Assembly: GCA_902521805.1 (NCBI GenBank)
Contig: CABYTL010000003.1
Span: 1 to 64,000 of the forward strand
Reading direction: 5' to 3'
Origin: an uncultured Pelagibacteraceae bacterium
Lineage (GTDB): Bacteria; Pseudomonadota; Alphaproteobacteria; Pelagibacterales; Pelagibacteraceae
DNA: 64,000 nucleotides
Part shown: positions 1 to 9,856 of the stretch, piece by piece
Layout: every line of letters begins with the position of its first letter
Numbering within the stretch: position 1 is the stretch's first letter
Notes under the pieces: model-generated
The model's input: only the letters and a program-made list of their open reading frames with translations
Told to the model about the DNA's origin: nothing
The model's database searches: none
Translations under genes and position numbers: made by a program

Positions 1-1274
1 AAATCTTCGTTCCTAGAAAATTTATTTATCATATGATCCGCGTTTGTAGTCTTGTTATCAATTACTTTTTGTAGGTGATTTAGAAATAAAGTTTCATTTT
101 TTCCACTTTTATTCGTTACATCTCTATTATCTAATCCTATTCTTGATAAGTTAAGTAATTTTGATGCCCAGTAAAGAAGATCTTTACCCATCAGTCGGGT
201 GTTAAATCCTTTCTTTGGAGCTTCTAGATAAGCATTAATTATTTTATTCTTGTCCCATTTAGAAATTAATTCATAAATTTCATTTAGATTACCATATAGA
301 ATTCCAACAAGGAAAGCTGGACCAGCACATAAACAATCCCAACCACATGTATCCATTGACCTAAGTTCTATATATTTCTTTAATCTATTTTCAGTGAAAA
401 TTGTACTTAGGTGAGTAGATAGATCATCTTTATTAGGCTTTCTATTTCCTATTTCTTTGATTTTACTATTAATAAAATCTTTAAACTTATATTTTTTTCC
501 TGAAATATAATTTTTATTATCTTTTATAAAAAGAATTGGGAAATCTATAACAAAGTCGGCATACTTTTCAAAATTTAATTCTTCAAAAAAAATTTTTGGG
601 AGCCCACCACGTGATGTGTGTTGCCAAACTTTCGATCTATATGATAAATAATTACTATTCTTTTTTTCAACAATTGAAGAGTTAGCAAATAAAGCAATAG
701 TAATTGGTACAATTGAATTTGCAATTTTAAACTTTTTAACAAAATCTTCTTCAGAGTCATAATCAATATTAATTTGTGTTCCACAAGTCCTATACATCAT
801 GTCTAAGCTTAATTCACCTCCTCCTGGCATATCTTTTGTCATTAATTTGTATCTTTCTTTTGGATTGTTTGGTATCTCATCAAGTTTTGATATCGGATCA
901 AATCCAGCACTTACAATATTAATACCTATTTTTTTTGAAACTTGTTTTAATTCAAATAAATAGTTTTGAGACTCTGCACAAGCCTCATGAATATTATTTA
1001 ATTTATCTCCTGATAGTTCAACTTGATTTCCAGGTTCGAGAGTAATATTTTTACCACCTTTATTTAAACCAATTATGTTTCCCTTTTCTAATACTGGATT
1101 CCAGCCAAATTCTAGTAAGGCTTTGAACATTTCTTTAATCTTAGAATAATCTATTCTTTTATTTATTTTATTATCAAATAAAAATTTTTCATGTTCTATT
1201 CCAATTTTGAAATCTTTGTTTTTTTTAATTCCCGATTCAAAATAATTTATTATATCTGTTTTTGAATTAATCAT
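1..1274 (-). CDS. gshA: Glutamate--cysteine ligase, plant/alphaproteobacterial type (GCS2), C-terminus cut by window edge
   Basis: Own minus-strand translation from ATG at 1274: MINSKTDIINYFESGIKKNKDFKIGIEHEKFLF...LEPGNQVELSG...MYRTCGTQINIDYDSEEDF...RSMDTCGWDCLCAGPAFLVGILY. Open to the window edge, so absent from the ORF track. Confidence 0.82.
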   Translation of the reverse strand, partial: MINSKTDIINYFESGIKKNKDFKIGIEHEKFLFDNKINKRIDYSKIKEMFKALLEFGWNPVLEKGNIIGLNKGGKNITLEPGNQVELSGDKLNNIHEACAESQNYLFELKQVSKKIGINIVSAGFDPISKLDEIPNNPKERYKLMTKDMPGGGELSLDMMYRTCGTQINIDYDSEEDFVKKFKIANSIVPITIALFANSSIVEKKNSNYLSYRSKVWQHTSRGGLPKIFFEELNFEKYADFVIDFPILFIKDNKNYISGKKYKFKDFINSKIKEIGNRKPNKDDLSTHLSTIFTENRLKKYIELRSMDTCGWDCLCAGPAFLVGILYGNLNEIYELISKWDKNKIINAYLEAPKKGFNTRLMGKDLLYWASKLLNLSRIGLDNRDVTNKSGKNETLFLNHLQKVIDNKTTNADHMINKFSRNED

Positions 1275-1304
1275 TAGTTACCTAATAGTACTATATAGCT
1301 ATAT

Positions 1305-1862
1305 TTAAAGTAAAGAATAAGGTTTTCTAGAAAAAATTCTTTTGACCATTGGTTTAAAGAATTCCAATGTTAGGGATTTATAATTAGGATCAAAGGAATT
1401 TTGATCATATTTTTCACAAAAATTAATAGTGTCTTGATAATATTTATGATTTTTATATTTGTCTCTTTTGTTTCTATTTCCTCCCAAATGATGTGCGTAA
1501 TAATACATTTGAAACTCTCCATGCTTTTCTATAATCCAATGAGTTTTTTCTGACACATATGGTCTTAAAATCGCAGCAGCATATTCTGAGTGGTTCATAG
1601 GAGCTAACTCATCACCAATATCATGGAGCAAAGTCGCAACAACCATTTCTTCACTTTCATCATTATTATATGCTCTGGTTGCACTTTGAAGTGAATGTTC
1701 TAATCTTGATATTTGATATCCCTCCAAAGTCTCTGTAAGATTAGACATAAAATTTAGTATTCTCTCTGAAGTTTTACTAGCAAAATCTTTTTCATTTTTA
1801 TCAAGAAAAATATAATCGTCTTTAGTTCCATTTTTCATTTCTATAAAACTTACTTTTTTCAT
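1305..1862 (-). CDS. HD-domain protein related to PhnZ/TmpB-type mixed-valent diiron oxygenases
   Basis: LEHSLQSATRA, LLHDIGD, APMNH, IIEKHG and KYDQ motifs give His56/His80-Asp81/His91/His114/Asp153, the spacing of the HD oxygenase metal ligands. Confidence 0.7.
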   Translation of the reverse strand: MKKVSFIEMKNGTKDDYIFLDKNEKDFASKTSERILNFMSNLTETLEGYQISRLEHSLQSATRAYNNDESEEMVVATLLHDIGDELAPMNHSEYAAAILRPYVSEKTHWIIEKHGEFQMYYYAHHLGGNRNKRDKYKNHKYYQDTINFCEKYDQNSFDPNYKSLTLEFFKPMVKRIFSRKPYSLL

Positions 1863-1865
1863 TGA

Positions 1866-3347
1866 TTAATTATTTGATGCTGTACTTAATAATGATAATT
1901 GTGTAATTTTACTATCTCCTAACTCGTCAACAGGTTTCACAGGATAGTCACCTGTAAAATAATGGTCAGTCAACTGAGGATAAGTTTGATTTCTTTTTTC
2001 AAAACCAATAGCTCTGTAAAGCCCATCTATTGATAAGAATTTTAGAGATTTAGCACCTATATATAATCGTATTTCTTCATTAGATTTATTTGCTGCAAGT
2101 AATTCTTTTTTTGTCGGAGTATCAACTCCATAAAAATCGGGATATCTTATTTCTGGACATGCAATTCTTACATGAACCTCTTTGGCACCTGCATCATATA
2201 ACATTTTTACAATTTTATGTGAGGTAGTTCCTCTCACTAAAGAGTCATCTATAAGAATTATTTTCTTATTTTTTATAGTAGTTTCGTTTGCGTTTAATTT
2301 AAGTTTAACTCCCAAACTCCTTATTTTTTGACTTGGTTCGATAAAAGTTCGACCAACATAATGATTTCTTATTAAACCATGTTCATAATTAATTTTCAAA
2401 TTTTGAGAAAATCCAAGAGCCGCAGCATTTCCAGAATCTGGCACTGGAACGACTATATCAGCATCAATATTATTTTCTTTTGCAAGTTCTTTTCCTAAAT
2501 TTTTCCTGTGCTCATAGGCAGTTTTTTTATCAATTAAACTGTCAGGTCTCGCAAAATAAATATATTCAAACACACACGGTCTTATTTTTTTAGGAGGGAA
2601 AGGTTTAATACTAGTTAATTTATCATTTTCTATTAAAATAATTTCTCCATTATCAACTTCTCTCAAAAATTTAGCTCCAATAATATCTAGAGCACATGTT
2701 TCAGATGACAATACATAGCTTTTTCCTAATTTACCAATTACTAAAGGTCTAATACCATAAGGATCTCTCACCCCTATTAAAGAGTTCTGAGTTAACATTA
2801 CTAATGCATAACCACCTTGTATTTGAAATATAGCATCAACAACTTTATCGATTGTTTTAGATCTTTTAGATTTAGCAATTAGTTGAACAATTGTTTCAGT
2901 ATCTGAAGTAGTATAAAATATAGCACCATCCTCAACCAATTTTTTTCTTAATGAGATTGAATTTGTTAAGTTTCCATTGTGGGCCACACCAATGCCACCT
3001 GCGTTAGTATCAGCAAAGAAAGGCTGAATATTTCTAAGTGTATTGTTACCAGTAGTACTATAACGGTTGTGACCTATCGCATAACAACCTTTAAGATTAT
3101 TTAGAACTTTTTCTTTATTAAAATTGTCACCTACCAATCCAAATCTTTTTTCTGAAAAATATTTTTTTCCATCAAATGAAACTATTCCACACCCTTCTTG
3201 GCCACGATGTTGAAGCGCATGAAGACCAAGAGCAGTTAAAGCAGAAGCATCTTTTGCGTTACTTATGCCAAAAACCCCACACTCCTCTTTTAATTTGGGA
3301 TCAAAGATCTTCAATTTTTTCCTTAGAGTCTTGATATTTTTTTTCAT
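1866..3347 (-). CDS. purF: Amidophosphoribosyltransferase
   Basis: EECGVFGI after a short propeptide, HRGQEGCGI, HNRYSTTG, IILIDDSLVRGTTS PRPP loop. Confidence 0.96.
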   Translation of the reverse strand: MKKNIKTLRKKLKIFDPKLKEECGVFGISNAKDASALTALGLHALQHRGQEGCGIVSFDGKKYFSEKRFGLVGDNFNKEKVLNNLKGCYAIGHNRYSTTGNNTLRNIQPFFADTNAGGIGVAHNGNLTNSISLRKKLVEDGAIFYTTSDTETIVQLIAKSKRSKTIDKVVDAIFQIQGGYALVMLTQNSLIGVRDPYGIRPLVIGKLGKSYVLSSETCALDIIGAKFLREVDNGEIILIENDKLTSIKPFPPKKIRPCVFEYIYFARPDSLIDKKTAYEHRKNLGKELAKENNIDADIVVPVPDSGNAAALGFSQNLKINYEHGLIRNHYVGRTFIEPSQKIRSLGVKLKLNANETTIKNKKIILIDDSLVRGTTSHKIVKMLYDAGAKEVHVRIACPEIRYPDFYGVDTPTKKELLAANKSNEEIRLYIGAKSLKFLSIDGLYRAIGFEKRNQTYPQLTDHYFTGDYPVKPVDELGDSKITQLSLLSTASNN

Positions 3348-3846
3348 CTGGGAATTCTTTCAATAAATAATTACTACCTTTCTCTAAGTATGGAAAGACA
3401 TAAGATTGTTCCATATTTATTGGCCATTTATCATAATTATATACAATATGGACACCAGAAAATAAACATACAGAAATTATATAGGCTCTAATAAACCCAA
3501 AAAAGAATCCAAATATTGTATCTAAACTTCCTATCCCAGTATAGCGAACTGCCTTGCTTATACCTTTATTTACTAACAATACTAAAAAAATAACTATAAC
3601 AAATATTGTAATTCCCAAGACCAAATCCAATATATATTCATTATCTATAATATCTTCCAAATATGGTTTTACCCTCGGAAATATTATTAATGTTATTATA
3701 TAAGCTAGTAACCATTTTGTTATTGAAAGAATACTTAAAACAAAACCTTTTTTATAACATTTTATTAAAGATAAAATAGTAATTAAGACATAGACTAAAT
3801 CAATTATAGAGGCTGCATTATAAAATTCACCAAGAACTTCCAACAT
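3301..3846 (-). CDS. cvpA: CvpA family membrane protein
   Basis: ~180 aa, multiple TM segments, GSLDTIFGFFFGFIRAYII motif, immediately upstream of purF. Confidence 0.85.
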   Translation of the reverse strand: MLEVLGEFYNAASIIDLVYVLITILSLIKCYKKGFVLSILSITKWLLAYIITLIIFPRVKPYLEDIIDNEYILDLVLGITIFVIVIFLVLLVNKGISKAVRYTGIGSLDTIFGFFFGFIRAYIISVCLFSGVHIVYNYDKWPINMEQSYVFPYLEKGSNYLLKEFPDEKKYQDSKEKIEDL

Positions 3847-3849
3847 TTA

Positions 3850-6237
3850 CTATTTTCCAAAAGGTTTAATAGTTAATATTAACAGAGGTAGAAGAGTTAA
3901 CACAGAAATCATCGCAAGCAACATTGCAAGACCAGTGAAAATCCCAAAATATATTGTAGGAATAAATTTAGATAACACTAATATTGAAAAACCGAATACT
4001 ATAGTAATTGAGGTGTTTAATATCGCAACACCAACAGTGGAATGACAGGTCTTAATAGTCTCTTTATAGTTATTGAGCTTAACAAACTCTTCTTTAAATC
4101 GATAAATATAATGAATACTATTATCTACGGCAATTCCAATTGTAATAGCAGCGATAGTAATTGTCATCATATCAAGAGGTATATTTAGAATCCCAATAAT
4201 TCCTAAAATAAAAAAAGCTGCAATAAAATTTGGCACAACCCCAATTAAAGATAGTTTAATATTTCTAAATAATATTAAAAACATTGCAAAAATTCCTATT
4301 ATAACAAGGCCTAAAGTTAAAATTTGAGATTTGAACAAACTTTGTAAAAGGTTATTAAATAAAATTAAAACACCTGCTAATTTGTAACGATCTTCTTCTA
4401 TTCCAAGTTCATTTTGAAGGTCATAATTAATTTTGTTAATTAAATCATTTCTTCTCAAGTTTTCCTGAGAGTCAATTATTCTTAAGCTTATTCGTGCCTC
4501 ATTATCTTTTATGGATATATAAGGGTCAATAATTTCAGTTTTAATATTTCCTGGAATTTTTGTATATAAAACACCCATTTCTAAAGTACCCAAGGGTTTG
4601 TTATTATTTAATTTTGTAGCTACATCAATAATAGATGAGAATGATAGAACTTTTCCTACCTGTGGAAGGCTGTCTAAATAGTTGTGTACATTTGCAATTA
4701 AATCAATTTTATCTCTAGTAAACCAATATTTTTCAGTATCCTGTTCATTTTCATCTTCCCAATCATCGAAGTCGTCATCATTTTCAGTTTTATCTTTTTC
4801 TACCTTTGGAAACTTTAAAATAACCTCTAGGGGCGTTGTTCCTCCTAGTTCTTCATCAATTAATTTCATTCCTTTATAAATTTCTGTTTTTTTACTGAAA
4901 TAGTTAATAAAACTATTTTCTACCTCTAACTTAGTAATTCCAAAAACACTTAGACCTATTACTAAAAATGTTATTATAAAAATAGGAGTTTGATAATTAA
5001 GAGATAAGTGTCCTAGCAATCTTGTTATTTTTGATGATTCTTCTTTTCTTGTAGAAATATTTTTGTAGGGAGCAAAATTAAGTAATGTTGGTAGAAGTGT
5101 GAAAGTAATAATAAAAGATGTAATTAGTCCAAGTGTCATCATTAAACCAAAATCTATAATCGGTTTTATTTCACTAAATATTAAAGATAAAAATGCTATA
5201 ATGGTTGTTAGAACTGTATAAAGAATTGGCCAAAACATTTTACTAGTTGTCAAAGTCAATATTTCAAAATTAGTTTTAGAAGAATGAAAGTTTCGAAGCT
5301 GTAAATATCTAGTACATATATGGATATTCATTGCCATAGTTAAAATTAACATCAATGCAATAAAATTTGATGAAATAACTGTTACTTTCCAGTCAAGCAA
5401 CCCTAGTAAACCCATCATAATAATAACAGAAAAGAAACAGCTACTTATAGGTATTATGATCCAAACAATTTTTCTAAACACAAACCAAAGAGTTACAATT
5501 ATAAATATCAAAACTCCTAAACCAAAGACAACAATATCACTTTTGATAAATGTCATCATATCATCAGCAATCATTGGAATTCCTCCTAAATAGATTTTCC
5601 CAATATCTTCATAGCTTTCAATTACATTTCGGATCTCTAAAATATTTTCATGATTTTGTTTTTTGATCTGATCTTTATAAAACTTAATTTCTTTTTTTGA
5701 TTTATTTTCGATATTCTCTAAGGATATATTTTGTTTAATATTAACTATTATACCACTTGTTTTTCCATCTTCACTAATTACAAAATTTTTAAAAACTGGA
5801 CTTTCTAATATTTCTTTAAATCCTCTTTCTTTATCAACATCTTCATCTTTAAGTGTTTTAAAAGCCTCCAATCTTTCTTGAAGAGGTTTATCTGAGTTAT
5901 TTAAAAGAGGAACATCTAAAAGAGTAATAACACTTTGAACCCAATCTAAACTTTGAATTTTATATTTTAAACTCAATAAATTATTAATAGAGGAGTCAGT
6001 AGCCATTCCATCATTTGGGGTGTAAGTTAAAATTAAAAACTCTCTAGTGCCATATCTGTTTGAAATTTCTTTTAAATACTCAAGATCAGGATCACCCTCA
6101 ATTAACAATGTTTCAGAGGAGGCGTCCAATCTAAAATGTTTTGAATTATATCCAAAACTTAAAAGTGCTATCATTAGTATGACAAAAATAGACTTTGGAT
6201 ATTTTAAAATTGTATTTTCATACAAGTTTGCAAACAT
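3850..6237 (-). CDS. MMPL/RND-superfamily exporter, 795 aa
   Basis: Two internally repeated TM blocks, large periplasmic loops, DMMTITIAAITIGIAVDNSIHYIYRF RND motif. Confidence 0.85.
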   Translation of the reverse strand: MFANLYENTILKYPKSIFVILMIALLSFGYNSKHFRLDASSETLLIEGDPDLEYLKEISNRYGTREFLILTYTPNDGMATDSSINNLLSLKYKIQSLDWVQSVITLLDVPLLNNSDKPLQERLEAFKTLKDEDVDKERGFKEILESPVFKNFVISEDGKTSGIIVNIKQNISLENIENKSKKEIKFYKDQIKKQNHENILEIRNVIESYEDIGKIYLGGIPMIADDMMTFIKSDIVVFGLGVLIFIIVTLWFVFRKIVWIIIPISSCFFSVIIMMGLLGLLDWKVTVISSNFIALMLILTMAMNIHICTRYLQLRNFHSSKTNFEILTLTTSKMFWPILYTVLTTIIAFLSLIFSEIKPIIDFGLMMTLGLITSFIITFTLLPTLLNFAPYKNISTRKEESSKITRLLGHLSLNYQTPIFIITFLVIGLSVFGITKLEVENSFINYFSKKTEIYKGMKLIDEELGGTTPLEVILKFPKVEKDKTENDDDFDDWEDENEQDTEKYWFTRDKIDLIANVHNYLDSLPQVGKVLSFSSIIDVATKLNNNKPLGTLEMGVLYTKIPGNIKTEIIDPYISIKDNEARISLRIIDSQENLRRNDLINKINYDLQNELGIEEDRYKLAGVLILFNNLLQSLFKSQILTLGLVIIGIFAMFLILFRNIKLSLIGVVPNFIAAFFILGIIGILNIPLDMMTITIAAITIGIAVDNSIHYIYRFKEEFVKLNNYKETIKTCHSTVGVAILNTSITIVFGFSILVLSKFIPTIYFGIFTGLAMLLAMISVLTLLPLLILTIKPFGK

Positions 6238-6257
6238 AAAGTCTTTTATATTGGAAT

Positions 6258-7676
6258 TTAATTAATTTGAGTATCTTTAAATTTAGTAAATCTTTCTTCA
6301 AATTCTAGAGTTAGTTTGCCTATTGGGCCATGTCTTTGCTTTCCAATTATGATTTCAGCTAAATGGGCAACTTCATTCATTTTAGCTTGCCATTCAGCAT
6401 GTTCCACAGTTGCTTCTCTAGGCTCTTTTCGCTGTAGGTAGTATCCTTCTCTATAGACAAACATGACAACATCAGCATCTTGCTCGATCGATCCTGACTC
6501 CCTTAAATCTGCAAGTTGAGGTTTGTGATCATCTCTTTGTTCAACTTGTCTTGATAATTGAGATAAAGCTACCACTGGAACTCCAAGCTCTTTCGCAATA
6601 GCTTTTAAACCTTGAGTAATCTGTGATATTTCTTGAACTCTCCCATCTTTATTAGAAGTAGTTCCTTTCATTAATTGAATATAATCGACAACAATCATTT
6701 CCAATCCATGTAATCTTTTAATTCTTCTAGCCCGATTACTCATTGCTGCAATACTAATAGCTGGCGTTTCATCTATAAATAGTGGAAGTTCTGCAATATT
6801 TTTGGATGTTTCTAAAAATTGATCAAATTGTTCATCAGAAATTCTTCCTCTTCGTATATCATTTGATCCAATTCGAGCTTGTTCAGATAATATCCTAGTT
6901 GAAAGTTGTTCAGAAGACATTTCAAGTGAAAAAAAAGCAATAGAGGATTTTTTACCATTGTCTTGAATATGTTTAGCAGCATTAAATGCAATATTGGTAG
7001 CTAATGAAGTTTTACCCATAGAAGGACGACCAGCAATAATAATTAAATCTGAGTTATGAAGTCCTCCAAGTTTATCATCTAAATCCCTTAAACCGGTAGG
7101 TACCCCAACAATACCTCCTTCATTTTTATAAGCTGCAGATGCCATTTCAATTGTTTGCTTCATCGCATCATCAAATTTTATTAAAGAGGAATTAAAAGAA
7201 CCTTTTTCTGCTAAATCAAATAATAATCTTTCGGAGTTTTCTATAATATTTTGACCATTTTTATCTAAATCATTTAATTTAGCACTATCTATGGTTTGTT
7301 CTGAAATTTTGATAAGTTCACGTCTTACAAACATATCATAAATAATTTTTGAATATTCAATTGCCTGTCTAACTGAAGTAGAAAATTTAGTAATTTTAAC
7401 AAGATATTCTGGAACATTAAACTCATCTTTCTCATTTTCAAAGTAATTTTTTAATGTAATCGGGTTTGCTAACATTCCTTTATAGATTAAACTTTCTATA
7501 GCATTATAAATTTTTTCATGCATCGGATCATAAAAATTTATACTTGAGATAATTGTACTTATTTCATCAAATATTTCATTTGTAACAAGTATTGAACCGA
7601 TTACTGATTGTTCAGCTTCTATATTATTTGGAAGTTCTTTAAATTTATCTTTGACAATACTCAGATTATTTTCCAT
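6258..7676 (-). CDS. dnaB: Replicative DNA helicase DnaB
   Basis: IIAGRPSMGKTSLATNIA Walker A, VVDYIQLM, SLEMSSEQL; no intein. Confidence 0.97.
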   Translation of the reverse strand: MENNLSIVKDKFKELPNNIEAEQSVIGSILVTNEIFDEISTIISSINFYDPMHEKIYNAIESLIYKGMLANPITLKNYFENEKDEFNVPEYLVKITKFSTSVRQAIEYSKIIYDMFVRRELIKISEQTIDSAKLNDLDKNGQNIIENSERLLFDLAEKGSFNSSLIKFDDAMKQTIEMASAAYKNEGGIVGVPTGLRDLDDKLGGLHNSDLIIIAGRPSMGKTSLATNIAFNAAKHIQDNGKKSSIAFFSLEMSSEQLSTRILSEQARIGSNDIRRGRISDEQFDQFLETSKNIAELPLFIDETPAISIAAMSNRARRIKRLHGLEMIVVDYIQLMKGTTSNKDGRVQEISQITQGLKAIAKELGVPVVALSQLSRQVEQRDDHKPQLADLRESGSIEQDADVVMFVYREGYYLQRKEPREATVEHAEWQAKMNEVAHLAEIIIGKQRHGPIGKLTLEFEERFTKFKDTQIN

Positions 7677-7743
7677 TAATTTAATTTACATGAAAAAAAA
7701 AAATTAAGAATTAGAAAAAGAAGCTGTGGATGAAATTGTATAA

Positions 7744-8202
7744 TTACTGAATACTTTCAGCTGATTGAACATCAATTGTAATTTCTGCATCAACTGCTGA
7801 GTGCAAAGATACTTTTACCTTGAATTTACCGAGTGACTTTATTTCATGAATAGGCTGAATTAATGAAGGTTTAATATCAATTTTATTTATTTCCTGGATA
7901 ATTTTAGAGATATCTGTTGGCTTGACTGATCCATATAATTCTTTGTTTTCAGTACTTAATCTTTTAATTAGGTAAAATTTGTTATTTATTTTTTCAAAAA
8001 TTTTTTGAGCTTCAGTCTTTTTATCATTATCTTTTTTAGCCAAATCTAATTTAATTTTTTCTACTTCTTTGATATTTTCTTTTGAAGCATATAAAGCTTT
8101 TTTATTTGCTATTAAAAAATTCCTAGCAAAACCTCTCTTTACATCAATCACTTCTCCTATTGATCCAATTCTTTTCACATTTTCAAGTAAAATTACTTTC
8201 AT
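7744..8202 (-). CDS. rplI: 50S ribosomal protein L9
   Basis: MKVILLENVKRIGSIGEVIDVKRGFARNFLI. Confidence 0.96.
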   Translation of the reverse strand: MKVILLENVKRIGSIGEVIDVKRGFARNFLIANKKALYASKENIKEVEKIKLDLAKKDNDKKTEAQKIFEKINNKFYLIKRLSTENKELYGSVKPTDISKIIQEINKIDIKPSLIQPIHEIKSLGKFKVKVSLHSAVDAEITIDVQSAESIQ

Positions 8203-8203
8203 T

Positions 8204-8476
8204 TTACAATAAAGCTAAATTCCTAGCTCTTTTAATTGATAAAGATAATTCTCTTTGTTTTTTTTGACTTACGTTTGTTATTCTTGAAGGTAAAATTTTT
8301 CCGTTTTCAGACATATATTTTTTAAGTAATTTTATATTTTTATAATCTACTTTAGGTGCTCCTTTTATAGACAAAGGGCAAGATCTTTTATATTTATATT
8401 TATTTGGTTGAAAAATACTCAGTTTTGCAAAGTTACTTTGCTTACCTTTCTTGTTTCCACTTTGTCTTTTTGGCAT
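8204..8476 (-). CDS. rpsR: 30S ribosomal protein S18
   Basis: [47 protein letters not shown]. Confidence 0.96.
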   Translation of the reverse strand: MPKRQSGNKKGKQSNFAKLSIFQPNKYKYKRSCPLSIKGAPKVDYKNIKLLKKYMSENGKILPSRITNVSQKKQRELSLSIKRARNLALL

Positions 8477-8478
8477 AA

Positions 8479-8841
8479 TTAATTAGTCTTTTTGTCTTTT
8501 TTTTCTAATTTATCAACATCATCTTTTCTAGAAAAATAATTGGTATCTAGGTCAAAGTTTTTAACTTTCACTGTAAAATATCTTAGCAATTTTTTATCTA
8601 TTGCTTCATTTTTTTCTAACTCTTCTACAACCTTCCCTTTACCTTTTATTTTAAAATGAATGTAACTACCTTTTCTGTTTTTTTTAATTAAATAAGCTAA
8701 ATTTAGCAAACCCCAATTTTCAGTTTTTACAATTTCCCCCTCATTTTTTTCAACAATTTTTTGATATTTTTCGGTTAGTTGCTTAAGCTCATTCGGTGAA
8801 GTATCCTGTCTAGCTATTATTGTATGTTCGTATAAATTCAT
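8479..8841 (-). CDS. rpsF: 30S ribosomal protein S6
   Basis: [16 protein letters not shown]...[22 protein letters not shown]; upstream of rpsR. Confidence 0.95.
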   Translation of the reverse strand: MNLYEHTIIARQDTSPNELKQLTEKYQKIVEKNEGEIVKTENWGLLNLAYLIKKNRKGSYIHFKIKGKGKVVEELEKNEAIDKKLLRYFTVKVKNFDLDTNYFSRKDDVDKLEKKDKKTN

Positions 8842-8929
8842 TTAAATTCTTTAATAAGCTGTGAGGATATACTATTATAAATCTTCAATTACAATACTAA
8901 AATGGGCATAATTTTAAATAAAATTTAAT

Positions 8930-9856
8930 ATGTTTTCAGTTATTTTTCCAGGACAAGGATCTCAGATAGTTGGGATGGGAAAAGAATTTTATGATAAATT
9001 TGATATTGTAAAAAATTTATTTAAAGATGCTGATGAAGCTTTGAATCTTCCTTTGTCTAGAATGATATTACATGGCCCAAAAGAAAAATTAGATTTAACA
9101 TCAAACACTCAACCTGCAATATTTTTAATCAGTTACTCAATTTTTCAAGTAGCTATAAAAGAGTTTAATATCGATTTGCATAAAGCAAAATACTTCTCCG
9201 GCCATTCCTTAGGTGAATATTCTGCTTTAGCGTGTGCTGGATATTTAAATTTTAGGGATACTATTAAAATTTTGAAAATTAGAGGTAATGCTATGCAAAG
9301 TTCTGTTCCAAAAGGTGAAGGGGGAATGTTGGCAGTTTTAGGTATTACTGTCGAAAATCTAGAAAATATTTTGAGAAAAAATCAAAATAATTTTGCAGTT
9401 GAAATTGCAAATGACAATTCAGATGGCCAAGTAGTATTGAGTGGAAATTTAATAGATTTGGAAAAATTAAGTTTATTTCTAAGAGAAAATAAAATAAAAG
9501 ATATTAAACTTCCAGTAAGTGCACCATTTCACTGTAGTTTGATGAATAAGGCTACTGATACAATGAGAGAGGAAATAAATAAACTTAATTTTAATCAAGG
9601 TAGCAACTCCTTGATTTCAAATGTGACTGCAGAAGAAATTTCAAATTTGGATGAATTGAAAGATTTATTAATAAAACAAATCGAAAAAAGAGTTCGCTGG
9701 AGAGAAAGTGTAATAAATATGATACAAAAAGGTGTAAATCAATTTATTGAAATTGGACCCGGAAAAGTTTTAACTAGCCTCATAAAAAGAATTAATAAAA
9801 ATGTTGAAGTAATCTCAATTAATAGTGAGGATGAAATAAGAAATTTAAAAATATGA
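8930..9856 (+). CDS. fabD: Malonyl-CoA-ACP transacylase
   Basis: FPGQGSQIVGMG, GHSLGEYSALACAG, IEIGPGKVLT. Confidence 0.96.
   Translation: MFSVIFPGQGSQIVGMGKEFYDKFDIVKNLFKDADEALNLPLSRMILHGPKEKLDLTSNTQPAIFLISYSIFQVAIKEFNIDLHKAKYFSGHSLGEYSALACAGYLNFRDTIKILKIRGNAMQSSVPKGEGGMLAVLGITVENLENILRKNQNNFAVEIANDNSDGQVVLSGNLIDLEKLSLFLRENKIKDIKLPVSAPFHCSLMNKATDTMREEINKLNFNQGSNSLISNVTAEEISNLDELKDLLIKQIEKRVRWRESVINMIQKGVNQFIEIGPGKVLTSLIKRINKNVEVISINSEDEIRNLKI

Noticed and set aside
575-784. 69-aa minus-strand ORF (MEHKLILIMTLKKILL...)
   Set aside because: Lies in an alternative frame inside the gshA coding region; low-complexity Leu/Lys/Ile composition, no family signal.
4682-6265. Plus-strand ORFs of 65 and 72 aa opposite the RND gene
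   Set aside because: Antisense shadows of a well-supported gene, with Ser/Phe-rich composition from reversed Lys/Asn/Glu codons.
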